A DNA stretch of 64,000 nt, from the NCBI RefSeq assembly GCF_905163445.1, contig NC_053191.1, positions 15,438,001-15,502,000 of the forward strand, written 5' to 3'. Made by a program: the position numbers and the translations under genes. The stretch is from Pararge aegeria. Lineage: Eukaryota; Arthropoda; Insecta; Lepidoptera; Nymphalidae. This document shows positions 21,776 through 32,319 of the stretch, piece by piece. How positions within the stretch are numbered: the stretch's first letter is position 1; the number at the start of each line of letters is the position of its first letter. Below the pieces are notes generated by a model, which searched no databases, was not told the DNA's origin, and saw only the letters and a program-made list of their open reading frames with translations.

Positions 21776-23456
21776 TCAATTATAAATATAAAAAAAAATC
21801 TTTTAAATTTCAAAGCGTGACCATTCCAAAATCCAAAATATTCTATTTCAGATAAAAGACCTTATTTCGTCGCCCTACGTTTATTTGTAAAGCCCTATGT
21901 AGGTATATAGTTAAAATTCATTAGCAGATTATAAATAGGTTTTAATTTTTTCTTTGCTACAAAGGTTAATTTATGATGAAAAGGAAATAAAAATAGAGCT
22001 CGATTTTTACTATAGGCCTCATATGAAAGCGCCCAGTCACCCACGGAACGATAGAGTGAGCTTAGCTTGGATTATTACTGCGTGAACATGGTTTGACGAG
22101 AACCTTCTGGATTTCATTTTACCCGTTAGGTACTTCGGATATTCTAAACCGAAATAGTTTATAGAATAATTATTGTGAAGCTGAATTAGGACCTCAGGGT
22201 GTAGTTTCGGTGAACCCCAAATCGGGACAAGTTGCACATTATCGAGCAGAGATCGCAACCAAAGAGGATACAAACGCTACTCTACAGAAATTAATTATGC
22301 TCTGTTGAACAATTTCATACTACCGTCCTTTTTTATCACGTAAATATTATCGCGTTAGTAAATGATATTATTTAAGTTATGAAAAAATGCACTGGCGTTA
22401 CTGAACATACTGGCTACTCGGCAATCTTCACTTTTTATTTTAAATACCTCATTATTCTGTGGAAGTTCACGGGCAACACGCTTGCTTAGATGTCCTTGAA
22501 ACTTTAATGTGTGTTTATGTATGTTAAATGAGAAATATTCTTTAAGAACTCGTAATTTTATTGTTAATTTATTTAATTATAGGACTAAAACTTCCAAAAT
22601 TTGTAATATTGTAAGTATGCCTGACTGTTCGTTATTAGTCACGTCTAAACCATTAAACTCATTTCTTTCAAAATTAACCACTTTATTCGCTAAAATATTC
22701 ATTTTATTAATAAGAATATTGTGGTAAACTTTCTAGTGATTTTTTTTCTAACTATTTGTCGACAATTATGTATTTTTTTACTATAGGACATATTACATAT
22801 ACAGTTATTGACAAACACAAGAAGACGACAAAAATTTAAAACAATGAAATTGATTGAACAATGAATTTAAATGATGGTATACAAAATAGATTGTAGTTAC
22901 AAGTGCATAAAATAAACCATTTTATCAGAGACGTTTATCCATTATTATGTTAGTTCGCGGATAAAATTTTATGGTCGAGTTATAGCCATTCTCCACTTTT
23001 TAATCAAACATTGTATTGTGAGTAAATTTCACTTAGATCATTCGAACTGAAATTCAAACTATTTTGTGTGTTACATAATTGATTTTAGCAAATATGTACT
23101 GTATTTGTTTGAATTCGTGATGTGAATTTTGTATATGAGAATTAAATTTTCTTCATCACTATCGCGGGCACTAGGAGATTTTTTATTACTTTTTCTATCA
23201 GATTCTGACACCCGTTCGCTTAACTTCATTGCTTCTTCGGATACCTATAAACATTTATATGCACAAGAGCATTAAACAAAAGTTTAAAATCACTTACATC
23301 TTGCGTTAACAAGAACTTTAAAAGCATGAGAATGTACTAAAATAAGAACGTACTTTATTTTTACGTAATAGTATCCATACTCAAATGCTTTTTCCAGTAG
23401 AGTGCCCGTAGGTATATTTCTCTCATCTTTGCTCACTTATATGATATATTGATTAG
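21776..23456. other. Unassigned DNA
   Basis: No gene recognised across about 1.7 kb. Short frames at 22037-22273 (minus) and 22509-22727 (plus) have no familiar motif and AT-rich composition typical of non-coding DNA. Confidence 0.35.
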
Positions 23457-23722
23457 ACGACCGATTGGCGCAGTTTGCAGCGACCCTGCTTTCTTAGTCC
23501 AAGGCCGTGGGTTCGATTCCCACAACTGGAATATATTTGTGTGACGAACACGAACATTTTTCAGTGTCTGGGTGCTTATTTGAATATTATGACTATATTT
23601 TATGTAAATTATTCACAAAAATATTCATCAGACATCTCAGTAACCTTAACACAAGCTAAGCTAACTTTGGGGCTAGATGGCGATGTGTGTATTGTCGGGG
23701 TATATTTATTTATTTATAAATA
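23457..23722 (+). mobile_element. SINE3 copy, near full length
   Basis: A-box region GACCGATTGGCGCAGTTTGC, B box GTGGGTTCGATTCCCACAAC, body and TATTTATTTATTTA-type tail are all present, so the internal Pol III promoter is readable. Confidence 0.85.
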
Positions 23723-23824
23723 TACACAAAATACGGACGCCTTGATTTTTATATGTATTCAAATTATGTGTATATTTGTTGATACATGTAGATAAAAAAT
23801 TTAGTGTACATATAAATTTAATAT

Positions 23825-24000
23825 CTCACCAAACTGGACAGGCAATTTGATGGCTAGTAGTATAGAAGTAGGTGACATACTACAAAGCCGGCAACGCATC
23901 GGTGGCTCCTCTAGTGCTGCAGATATTTATGGGCGGCGGTGATCACTTATCATCAGGTGACCCACTTGCTCGTTTGCCCGCTATTAATATATAAAAAAAA
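23825..24000 (+). mobile_element. LINE 3' end
   Basis: 'gccggcaacgcatcggtggc', 'ctgcagatatttatgggcgg', 'cggtgatcacttatcatcag' and 'gtgacccacttgctcgtttg' then a poly-A end: a common lepidopteran LINE 3' UTR. No ORF. Confidence 0.6.
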
Positions 24001-24282
24001 ATATAAATCTACTCTACCATAGCAACGCTCAAATGTAATCACGAGGATACAAATCTCTACAAAGCTGTATCGCATAGTTGTAGAAGGCTAGCATATAGTT
24101 CACAGGATTACTCAAAGAGCACTCAGTCATACAGAAAACTAGAGACAAAAGGTTTTACATCGGATTTCAATGTTGAACCGTTATACCGAGTGATTCTGTT
24201 GCGATTTAGGTTGGCCGCATATTTAGTATTACGAAGCGCTTATAGCCTACTGGTTAGGACTTTTTGTGAAGTGGTGATAGTC

Positions 24283-24520
24283 TAGTGTTAGCTTTCGCTT
24301 CACTTTAGGGGGTCCCAGTTCGAATCCCAGCACGTACCTCTACCTTTTCTAAGTTATGTACGTTTTAAGCAATTTAAAGTTTTAAGAAAACATGTCCTGC
24401 ATGCCTGGTCACCATAATGTGCTCAAAGGCTTGTGGGGTCCACCAATCCGCGCTGGACCAGTATGGTGGACTGCGGCCTAAGCACTTGTAGTGTGCCGAT
24501 AGTGGTTTGATATGATTATA
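24283..24520 (+). mobile_element. SINE1 copy
   Basis: 'gtgatagtctagtgttagct' head, CAGTTCGAATCCCAGC B box, 'cttttctaagttatgtacg', 'ccaccaatccgcgctggacc' and 'tggtggactgcggcctaagc' in order. The tail is diverged ('atagtggtttgatatgatta'). Confidence 0.75.
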
Positions 24521-24562
24521 GTGAGAGTAACCTGATGTGTGTTAGATTATGCTAAAAAAAAA

Positions 24563-24866
24563 ATCATTAAAACTTAAGCTCTCGTGACATAGATTATAAT
24601 TGTGACGTAAACTTTGGATCATCTACATACTTTAGCTAACAATACTTAGACGAACAAAATTTGTAATAGCGTCACCGGGAAATGTATTTCCCGTTGACGC
24701 TATTACAATCATTAAAACTTAAGCTCACGTGACATAGATTTTAATTAGTATGAGTCTGTCATGTGACGTAAACTTTGGATCATCTACATACTTTAGCTAA
24801 CAATACTTAGACGAGCAAAGTTTGTAATAGCGTCACCGGGAAATGTATTTCCCGGTGGCGCTGTTA
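24563..24866 (+). repeat. Two-unit tandem duplication with terminal hairpins
   Basis: Units at 24563-24707 and 24708-24866 share 'atcattaaaacttaagctc', 'cgtgacatagatt' and 'gtgacgtaaactttggatca' and end in the hairpin TGTAATAGCGTCACCGGGAA(AT)|GT|ATTTCCCGGTGGCGCTGTTA(CA). Unit 2 has a 16-bp extra segment (AGTATGAGTCTGTCAT). The hairpin ends look like TIRs of a small DNA transposon. Confidence 0.75.
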
Positions 24867-25334
24867 CAACCCCTTAGAATCTTAAGAGAGCGGACATCCG
24901 CTACAAAAACTCCAAAAAAAGGAGCTCACATAATTGAAACCAATGTGCGGCCAGCTTTACTAGTACTTCCTAGCGCAACGGTACAGGGAAATATCCTTAA
25001 AAGCTTCAACGGGGAGTTTTATCTCAAAGTTGTTTACTTGATGCTCTCTAGAGCAGATTTATATGCGAGTTTAAGTAACATTACTTAAACTTATAAATAA
25101 ATCTTCTCTGTGACGTAAAAGAACTATTATTCAAATAGTTTTATTTGTTTGGAACGGAACGGGTGACTTACACTCATTGACATACAAGAAAACTCCTAAT
25201 TTGAAGTAATCCTCTTTAAGGTATTTCTCGTCGATGTTTACCAAAAATGTATCTATACTAGCTGCATATATACACATATAGCTGCTATAATGTAGATCTA
25301 TCCTCCTCCATATTCATTCCGGGAATAATATATT

Positions 25335-25516
25335 CCTAAGACCATAAACATAGCATTTTTTACTTATACACGACTAATTTAGCTTCGAAATTTTTAAATG
25401 AAGATAGCATTCATGCATTTTGGAATTGATAGAATGCATGAATGCTATGTAAATATAAAAATTTCGAAGCTAAATAAGTCGAACATAAGTAACAAACGCT
25501 ATGTTTATAGTCTTAG
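25335..25516. repeat. Foldback element with about 85-bp arms
   Basis: The left arm (CCTAAGACCATAAACATAGC ... 'tttagcttcgaaatttttaa' ... 'atagcattcatgcat') is answered by an inverted right arm ending 'gctatgtttatagtcttagg', with a loop of about 12 bases near 25422-25432. The identity is roughly nine in ten by eye. Confidence 0.7.
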
Positions 25517-25570
25517 GAAACGGTTCCCTGGTTTCCGTAAGAAGTATTCTATGTCTGGACTTAGGAGTCA

Positions 25571-25745
25571 ATCTACAGGGTATGCATTAAGCAGGCAGAT
25601 GATATAAAATCCAAATAAATCTCCGTTACGAATAATGAAAACTTAAGGTTAGACTTCTTATAACTCGTGTAATGCCTACCCTAGTTTTAATAACTTGTAT
25701 TGGAGATTTTTCCTACCCTGTGTATACACTCTACGCACGCCACTG
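25571..25745 (+). mobile_element. hAT-like MITE, left terminus lost
   Basis: Contains 'cagatgatataaaatcc', 'aaatctccgtt', 'aaaacttaagg' and a right end ...CTCTACGCACGCCACTG, matching the MITE that surrounds the Jockey element (right end 35458-35603 read in reverse). The terminal CAGTGGCGTGCA of the left end is not preserved. Confidence 0.6.
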
Positions 25746-26284
25746 GTATAGGCTGCTAAATTTTAGTAAGATCGTTGCTTTGTTTGGGCAGAACATAAGC
25801 AAAAAACAAACAGACAAACTTTCGCATTTCTAATTAGTATGATTATGGATTCTTCCCATTGTTAGATTCTTCGAAGAATAAACACCTAACTACACTCATT
25901 ATAACATATTTATTCTAACTCACTCATTATAACGTATTTGTATATTCCTTCAGAAAAGTGTAGAAAAACCGAACAATAAATCGAGGGATGTACCGCGCAT
26001 AAATCAAACTCACCTGTACGCCCGGATAAAAAGACTATACACCCTACCAGGGTAATTAATAACCGGTTTATGCCCATATCAATTTATGCATCAGTGGTTT
26101 TTTCATAGGGGAATATAAAAGGATTTTTTTTGCGGATTAGAGCACAATATGTTTTATACTTTATACGGGTTACAAAGCTTTGAATTGCTTTTGAAGATTA
26201 GAACAACATATTCGACCAAATGTAAAGTTTATGCGTGCCAGGATTGTAGTTACATTAATTGAATATGTCTGCTTAAATATAAAT

Positions 26285-27222
26285 GTATACCCACTAGTAA
26301 AGAGGAGTTAGATCTGGTATATACACCTTCCTTATTGATGTTAAACAAAACGATGAAAAATAACACCAATTATGAAAAGAAAATTATACTAATGTTAATA
26401 TTTTACCTGAGGTAATGTTTAACAGTATAAGTTTACCAATACTTAAGAAACGCGCAAATGGGACCTCTTGACTGTAGTTTAACCACATTTAAAATTACAC
26501 GTATATTATTGGCTTTACAAGCATGGGTGTATATATTTGTACACCCATGCTTGTAGAGTGAATAACAGGGTGATATACATTTTGTCCTTTTCTCATGAGT
26601 GGGCTCTTAGTAAAAGAAACAGTGGGAAAACTCCTCCTGTCAGTGGAACTACTGGATATAAATAAATTATATCTTAATTATTCAGAAATTATGAACAAAA
26701 AATTCCCAGTATTATATATTATATATTACAATCGACTCTTTTTTCTTAGTTTTAATTTTGCAACAGTGTTAATCATATTTTGGAAATATTAATAATACTG
26801 GGAATTTTTTGTTCATAATTTCTGAATAATTAAGATATAATTTATTTATATCCAGTAGTTCCACTGACAGGAGGAGTTTTCCCACTGTTTCTTTTACTAA
26901 GAGCCCACTCATGAGAAAATGACAAAATGTATATCACCCTGTTATTCACTCTACAAGCATGGGTGTACAAATATATACACCCATGCTTGTAAAGCCAATA
27001 ATATACGTGTAATTTTAAATGTGGTTAAACTACAGTCAAGAGGTCCCATTTGCGCGTTTCTTAAGTATTGGTAAACTTATACTGTTAAACATTACCTCAG
27101 GTAAAATATTAACATTAGTATAATTTTCTTTTCATAATTGGTGTTATTTTTCATCGTTTTGTTTAACATCAATAAGGAAGGTGTATATACCAGATCTAAC
27201 TCCTCTTTACTAGTGGGTATAC
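26285..27222. repeat. Giant near-perfect palindrome (430-bp arms)
   Basis: Bases 26285-26714 are the reverse complement of 26793-27222 without any indel by my alignment; the one difference I saw is in the TTGTCCTTTTC/GAAAATGACAA segment. The 78-bp loop is 26715-26792. Each arm itself contains a 15-bp hairpin (ACAAGCATGGGTGTA at 26519-26533 against 26542-26556). Flanking sequences beyond GTATAC are unrelated. No coding frame or known TIR family is evident. A transcript across it would fold into a very long double-stranded hairpin. Confidence 0.9.
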
Positions 27223-27379
27223 GGGATTATATTATCCCTATATATCAGATAATAATTGTGTTTTATCAGTTAAACCGTAGAAAGACACAGATTTCCAAAT
27301 TTCGTAATAATAATATTAGTAGAACGGTTTAAAAAAGGTCGCCATTCGTTGGACATAACTAATGCGTGTATTCATCTTC

Positions 27380-27990
27380 GCTGGTAAGAAAAACCGCAGC
27401 CTTTTTACGGCAATAAATCCCCGGATCAACCGGGTATCAATCACATCCACCTGTATAGCCGCACAATTAATAACCGGTCCTTTTATCCTCAAGCATTTAC
27501 GGATCACTAAGTTTGATGATATCCCAACGATTAAGGCGAATTTTATAAAAAAAAATTTTACAGAGGTGACCAAAAACCCAAACCGGTGGTGACGTTTCTA
27601 AATTCTACCTAACCTCAATTATTGTATTGTTGTTTTTGAAGTCAAAGAGTTTGGATTATAAGAGTTTACACTTTAAATATTTCACTTCATAACATTATCA
27701 ATGAACATAAAACTATATTTGTCTGGATGTGAAAAAAACACTGTTGTGCAACTTATTTATTATTACCAAATAAAAATACATATGCCACGATACTTTGTGC
27801 ACAACTAACACGAGTATTTATCAACGCGAGTTGTTCTTTTGAAATGTTTTAGAAAAACCGCAGCCATTTTCTTTTACGGGAGTGAATCCCCAGATCAATC
27901 ACATCCTGTGAAGCCACACTGTAATAGTAATAATCGGCCCTTTTATCTGCACCCATTCACTGGTCATTAACTTTGATGGCCTATAAATTT
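27380..27990 (+). repeat. Diverged direct repeat pair
   Basis: About 27383-27525 and 27848-27985 share 'gaaaaaccgcagcc', 'tttacgg', 'aatcccc', 'gatcaa', 'atcacatcc', 'gccaca' and 'cttttatc' in the same order, with indels. An open frame at 27362-27592 covers the first copy only; in the second copy the matching region is not open, so coding is unlikely. Confidence 0.6.
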
Positions 27991-28675
27991 ATGTAAATTT
28001 CATTATTAATAATAAACTCAAATCTTAGGGGAATGAATCATGGGTGAAAAATACTAATAAATCCACCAACAAGGAGTTTTAAATTTGGAATTTATATTTT
28101 TGGTCGATTCGATTCTTCAGTCAGAGAATCGATACATTATTTTTTTATTTCTTAATTTACACCTTATAATAACGGTAGCGGACGGAGGCCTTAATAATTA
28201 ACTTTAGCTAGGTGTTAGTACTAAAGGGCTCTCTTGAGAGGGTATTATTAGCACTAAGGGCCTTGGGACCTTGTTTGATTAGACTAAGAGCATGAATTAT
28301 TTAGAAGTCGCTTTGTGTAATTTGAGTATCTAAAAATACTTATACAGGTAACGTTTATTAAATTCAATTGGCCAAAGTTCTAGATTAGAAGCACATTCAT
28401 GTCCCACTGCTGGGAACATAACTAATAGAAAATACGTAGAGCCTAAACTATCCACGCTGTACGAGTAGTCTTTACCTTTTAAGTTAGCGATGATGACCGG
28501 TACGGATGGCGTAACGTGATCTGTGTGGCACGGGGGTGTATAAAGTGATTTCCTAACTTTGAACAGGAACATATTATTTATTGTGCGTTTTATCAGCATT
28601 TTCTTATTTCTTGAAGGAAATGCCTACTAAATTTTATATACATTTTCCATGTATTTTGTTGACTGCAGATCAGAA
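27991..28675. other. Unassigned DNA
   Basis: No gene recognised. An open frame on the minus strand at 28330-28599 lacks recognisable motifs. Confidence 0.3.
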
Positions 28676-28679
28676 TGTG

Positions 28680-28914
28680 AGATGGTGATAACAAAAAAAA
28701 AAAACACCCGGCTAAGTTTGTTGTGGGCTTCTTCTTAGACCAGGACGCGTTTGGAACCCTCGTAGCTTTAGTTTTAAGTTTACGAATGTGGTTATCGCCA
28801 TCATCTCACTACCGTGTGAGACGTTCTTATGTACGCATCAAAAGTGCCACCTGTATAAACCTACTTGAATAAAGATATTTTTGACTTTGAACTTTGACTT
28901 TGAAACTTTGAATA
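28680..28914 (+). mobile_element. LINE 3' end with TTTGA-type tail
   Basis: 'gggcttcttcttagaccagg', 'acgcgtttggaaccctcgta' and 'cctacttgaataaagatatt' then repeated CTTTGA units. This is the typical 3' UTR of a lepidopteran CR1-like LINE; a diverged copy is at 57400-57580. No ORF remains. Confidence 0.65.
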
Positions 28915-28930
28915 CAGTTATCGCCACTCT

Positions 28931-29190
28931 GACAAGCTAATGACAAGGTTGCTTGGAAGCATCCAGCTCCGCTTTCATCTCTCACAAGATAGAAAAATGA
29001 ATTTTAAAATGTAAAATGTAAATTGTTAATGTTGGAAAAGAGCAACTGCTGAGTTTCTTGCCGGCTTCTTCTCGGTAGAATCTGCCTTCCGAACCGGTGG
29101 TAGAGTCACTACACACAGACAGACTTGACCTTTCAAAAGTGCTTATATTAGGCCTACTTGAAATAAATGAATTTTGAAATTTTGAATTCG
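28931..29190 (+). mobile_element. LINE 3' UTR, same family as 4912-5225
   Basis: Begins AATGACAAGGTTGCTTGGAA (the LNDKVAWK end of ORF2), then 'ccagctccgctttcatctct', 'accggtggtagagtca' and 'ggcctacttgaaataaatga'. Confidence 0.7.
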
Positions 29191-29194
29191 GCCT

Positions 29195-29325
29195 CTTCCC
29201 GAGGGTGTCGTACGAGGTGAATTAGGGAATACAACGGAGAACAAGCACTAGCAACCTCTGTGCTACTGCTACCGTCTTATGCGATCACCAATCAATCTGC
29301 CCAGCGTGGTGATTATGAGAAAATT
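29195..29325 (+). repeat. Dispersed repeat, 'cccagcgtggtgatta' family
   Basis: 'cctcttcccgagggtgtcgt', 'acgaggtgaattagggaata', 'gtgctactgctaccgtctta' and 'ctgcccagcgtggtgattat'. Related copy at 8690-8850. Confidence 0.55.
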
Positions 29326-29329
29326 CTGA

Positions 29330-29980
29330 TCTGTGAACCCAAAATGCCGGTTATTTGCCGATTTAAATAAGCTACAGTGTACATATAGTAAATTTTTCAT
29401 TAAAAAAAATACTCATGATAGCATAGAGTGTCGTGCCATATGGTGTGACGGCATACGAGCTAGACATACAAGCGATAACAATAGATATTACATCAAAAAA
29501 CAAAAATATTGCTTGTTTTATTTTTGTCACGAATAATGACTGTCTATAATTGTAAATTCTAACCCATGCATTATTTTAGTTGCTAGAAACTCTATAGAAA
29601 CTGTCTGTAATGCTTCAATTATCCGACGGAACCCTGACATTAAATTTACATGCTTTTGTTGTCGCCACCGCCACGTCGAGGGACGTGATGCCGGGTATTG
29701 TGCACGCCTAAATTACTTACGTAAGCACCTATTTTACTAACTAGGTAGTTACAGGACTACTTCACTTCCACGCAATTTAGAAAAAGCCATTTTTATGCTA
29801 AAAGTTAGCATGTAAATGGCTAAAACATAACTTGCCTGTCAACTTCGCCTTAAAAAGGACTTATTTTTGCCAACCATCAAAAACTTTAGGTACAGTAGGT
29901 ACTCACCTACGCAAATTTAAATAGCATTTCCTATGCTTAAAGTTCGTGAGAGTGAGTAAACATAACTTGTCCGTCAATTT
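29330..29980. other. Unassigned DNA
   Basis: No gene or repeat recognised; one short open frame at 29333-29536 without motifs. Confidence 0.3.
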
Positions 29981-29982
29981 TG

Positions 29983-30106
29983 CACTACAGGGCACGGATC
30001 TCCCCACACAATGAGAAGGGGTTAAGGCCGTAGTCCACCATGCTGGCATGCAGGTTTCCTCACGATGTTTTCCTTCATAGTGGGCCAATGATGGGTTGAT
30101 ATGATG
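29983..30106. mobile_element. SINE1 head-to-tail chimera
   Basis: 29983-30080 is SINE1 in minus orientation with an internal deletion ('ccctgtagtg' ... 'catggtggactacgg' joined to 'gcatgcaggtttcctcacga'). It is followed at once by the SINE1 3' end in plus orientation ('gtgggccaatgatgggttga'). Confidence 0.65.
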
Positions 30107-30340
30107 TTTAACACAACATAGTTCTAACACAATAATTAAAAGACGAAATAAATCCTCATCCTAGTTAGTGCTATTTCAACGTTGTTTCAACAATGATAAT
30201 AATAATGTTGAGATTGTATTAATTGTTACATTTAATACTCCGCGACATGCAGGGGCGTCACCACGCGGACGATTAAATAAATTATGTCAATTTTATCATT
30301 ATATTTATATAATGATAAAATTAGCATTCGTTCTTTGAGA
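30107..30340. other. Unassigned AT-rich DNA
   Basis: Contains inverted ATTTTATCATTATA / TATAATGATAAAAT around 30292-30321, a short perfect hairpin. Confidence 0.4.
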
Positions 30341-30797
30341 GAGGCGGTTTTAGCCCAGTGGGTAGGACTTCAACTTCACTTTCAGGGAGCAAGTCTCGAA
30401 ACCCAGCAAGCACCTCAACTTTTGCAAGTTATGTGCGTTTCAATCAATTAAAATGTCACTCGAACGGTGAAAGAAAACATCGTGAGGAAACCTGCATCAG
30501 TGGCGTGCATAGAGGGTATGCACAGGGTATGCAGACGATATAAAATGTAGTAGTAAGTACGAGCTATAAATACAATTCCGACTCGCGCATCCGTCCCGTA
30601 CGGATGTCTGTCTCGCAACCGATTGCTCGAGGTGAAAGTGTCAGTGGAAATCAGTGTCCGTTTCTGCGTTGTGGTAGTGCAGTGTAGTTCTAGGGTCTAG
30701 GATTCCTGTAAGTACACGTGTTATTATTAGCGTAGTTTAACACCCTCGTCACCTAAAGGCGAGGCCCCATAGGGCCACACCCTTTTTTTAGGCACAC

Positions 30798-30820
30798 ACC
30801 TCCCTGCATGGCAGGGAGGT
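30798..30820 (+). promoter_or_regulatory. Hairpin with ORF1 start codon as loop
   Basis: ACCTCCCTGC (30798-30807) pairs perfectly with GCAGGGAGGT (30811-30820), leaving ATG 30808-30810 as the three-base loop. It could hinder initiation at this ATG and favour the one at 30844, or act as an RNA recognition element. The function is inference. Confidence 0.6.
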
Positions 30821-32319
30821 CAACCGCTACCCCGGGGGCCGCCATGGCCCTCGCCGACTCCGACCTTAATCTGGAGGCCCTCTTAAAGGACCTCCAGGAG
30901 AATAACGCGGGTTACCTAAACCGCTTTAGGACTGTTAGGCCTAGAGTGTTCACGGACAGCCCGCAATCCCCGGCTCCCGCAGAGCCGATTACTGAAGACC
31001 CGGTCGCTATCCCTGCGATAGCGATCGAAGAATCTACCTCCCCGGCATCATCCGAGACCGACGACGGCTTCACCGTCGTCGGTGCTAAAAAGCGGAAGCT
31101 TAAGGCTTCCAAATCCAAGGCGAACCCGCCAAAGAAAGTGGTAACGGACCGCCCGATTAAGACCCAGTCCCAAGCGCCCCGCGCAGCGCCTCGCGCAGCG
31201 TCCCAGGCTTCCCCTGCGGACGAAGACGAGCCCGAAGACTCCCCTATGGAGGAGCAACCCCAACCCAGGGATAGAATCCCACCTCTCTTCATCCGCGACA
31301 AGCTCGCATGGATGAAAATCATCCCGCTTCTTGAAGCGAACGGCATCGGCTTCACCGGTGCCCGATCCACCGCTATAGGCATTAGAGTACAGTGCCTATC
31401 CTCCGACGACCACCGTCGGCTAACTTCAATGCTCAGAGAGCATAATATAGGTTTTCATACCTACGCCCTAAGAGACGAACGCATTCTCCGCGTCGTCATT
31501 AAAGGATTACCGAAGGAGATTAGCTCCGAGGTAATAAAAGCCGACCTTTTGTCGCAAAATCTACCTGTCCTGGAGGTACATAGGATGTACAATACCAGGA
31601 CGAAATATGTCTACGAGATGGTTCTCGTTTTATTAGAACTTTCCCCCGAAGGTAAAGAGATTTACAATCTCGAAAAAGTGTGCCACCTTTCAGGACTCAC
31701 TATCGAGAAGCCCCATAACAGAGGCAAGGTCGGCCAGTGCCACCGATGCCAACTGTACGGCCATTCCGCAAGGAATTGTTTCGCCCGCCCTAGGTGCGTC
31801 AAGTGCCTGGGCGACCACGGCACCGCCGATTGCTCCCGACGGGACCCGACCGTCGACGAACCACCGAGCTGTGTACTCTGCTACACCCAAGGGCACCCCG
31901 CGAATTATCGCGGATGCCCAAAGGCGCCGCAGTTTACACGGCGCAGGGGTCCGCCGCCGGCTCGGAGACCCGCAGCACAGCCCGCCCAACGCTTCGTCCC
32001 AGCGCCGGTACCCGCTACCAGCGCATGGGCCAAGCCCCTTAACGGAGCGCCTAGCGCCTCCGCCCCCGCCCCCGCACCGGTGCCGGTAGCCCCTCAGGCC
32101 ACCGCACCGGCAGCGGCCCACCCGGCCTCAGCGCCCTCGCCCATGCACCTATCTCCGGATATGGACCCCCTGGACTTCATCCAGTACCTCGTGTCTGCGG
32201 TTGACATGAACGAGGTAAAAGTATTCTTTGCAAAGGCAAAGGTCTCCCTCAACCAGGCTATGCGTGAGCACTCTAGCCTCCTAACAACCATCGGGACTAT
32301 CCAAAAAGCAATCCGTTAA
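30808..32319 (+). CDS. Jockey ORF1, Gag-like nucleic-acid-binding protein
   Basis: Up to 503 residues. In Jockey-type LINEs this protein coats the element RNA and accompanies it to the nucleus. The first about 150 residues are Pro/Ala/Ser/Glu-rich and likely disordered, with a basic KKRKLKASKSK stretch that could serve nuclear import. A folded region follows (LAWMKIIPLLEANGI, RILRVVIKGLPKEI), resembling the PRE_C2HC-type domain. Three CCHC-like zinc knuckles start near residue 311 (CHRCQLYGHSARNC), 330 (CVKCLGDHGTADC) and 355 (CVLCYTQGHPANYRGC). A Pro/Ala-rich linker and a short helical tail finish it. The first ATG lies in a hairpin loop in poor context; the in-frame ATG at 30844 is in GCCGCCATGG, an excellent context, so translation may start there and give 491 residues. 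The stop overlaps the ORF2 start. Confidence 0.9.
   Translation: MAGRSTATPGAAMALADSDLNLEALLKDLQENNAGYLNRFRTVRPRVFTDSPQSPAPAEPITEDPVAIPAIAIEESTSPASSETDDGFTVVGAKKRKLKASKSKANPPKKVVTDRPIKTQSQAPRAAPRAASQASPADEDEPEDSPMEEQPQPRDRIPPLFIRDKLAWMKIIPLLEANGIGFTGARSTAIGIRVQCLSSDDHRRLTSMLREHNIGFHTYALRDERILRVVIKGLPKEISSEVIKADLLSQNLPVLEVHRMYNTRTKYVYEMVLVLLELSPEGKEIYNLEKVCHLSGLTIEKPHNRGKVGQCHRCQLYGHSARNCFARPRCVKCLGDHGTADCSRRDPTVDEPPSCVLCYTQGHPANYRGCPKAPQFTRRRGPPPARRPAAQPAQRFVPAPVPATSAWAKPLNGAPSASAPAPAPVPVAPQATAPAAAHPASAPSPMHLSPDMDPLDFIQYLVSAVDMNEVKVFFAKAKVSLNQAMREHSSLLTTIGTIQKAIR

Noticed and set aside
23457..23530. tRNA-gene-like sequences with A and B boxes (here and at 39385, 43343, 59818, 62870)
   Set aside because: Each is continuous with a SINE body and repeated elsewhere; no complete cloverleaf with matching acceptor arms is visible.
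27362..27592. Open frames on both strands next to the palindrome
   Set aside because: The frame is not conserved in the diverged copy at 27848-27985 and has no recognisable domain.
30912..31382. Long open frames on the minus strand and in other frames inside the Jockey ORFs (also 31690-32121, 33893-34231, 34292-34658)
   Set aside because: They are shadows of the GC-rich ORF1/ORF2 coding sequence; no recognisable motifs, and the plus-strand frames carry clear domains.
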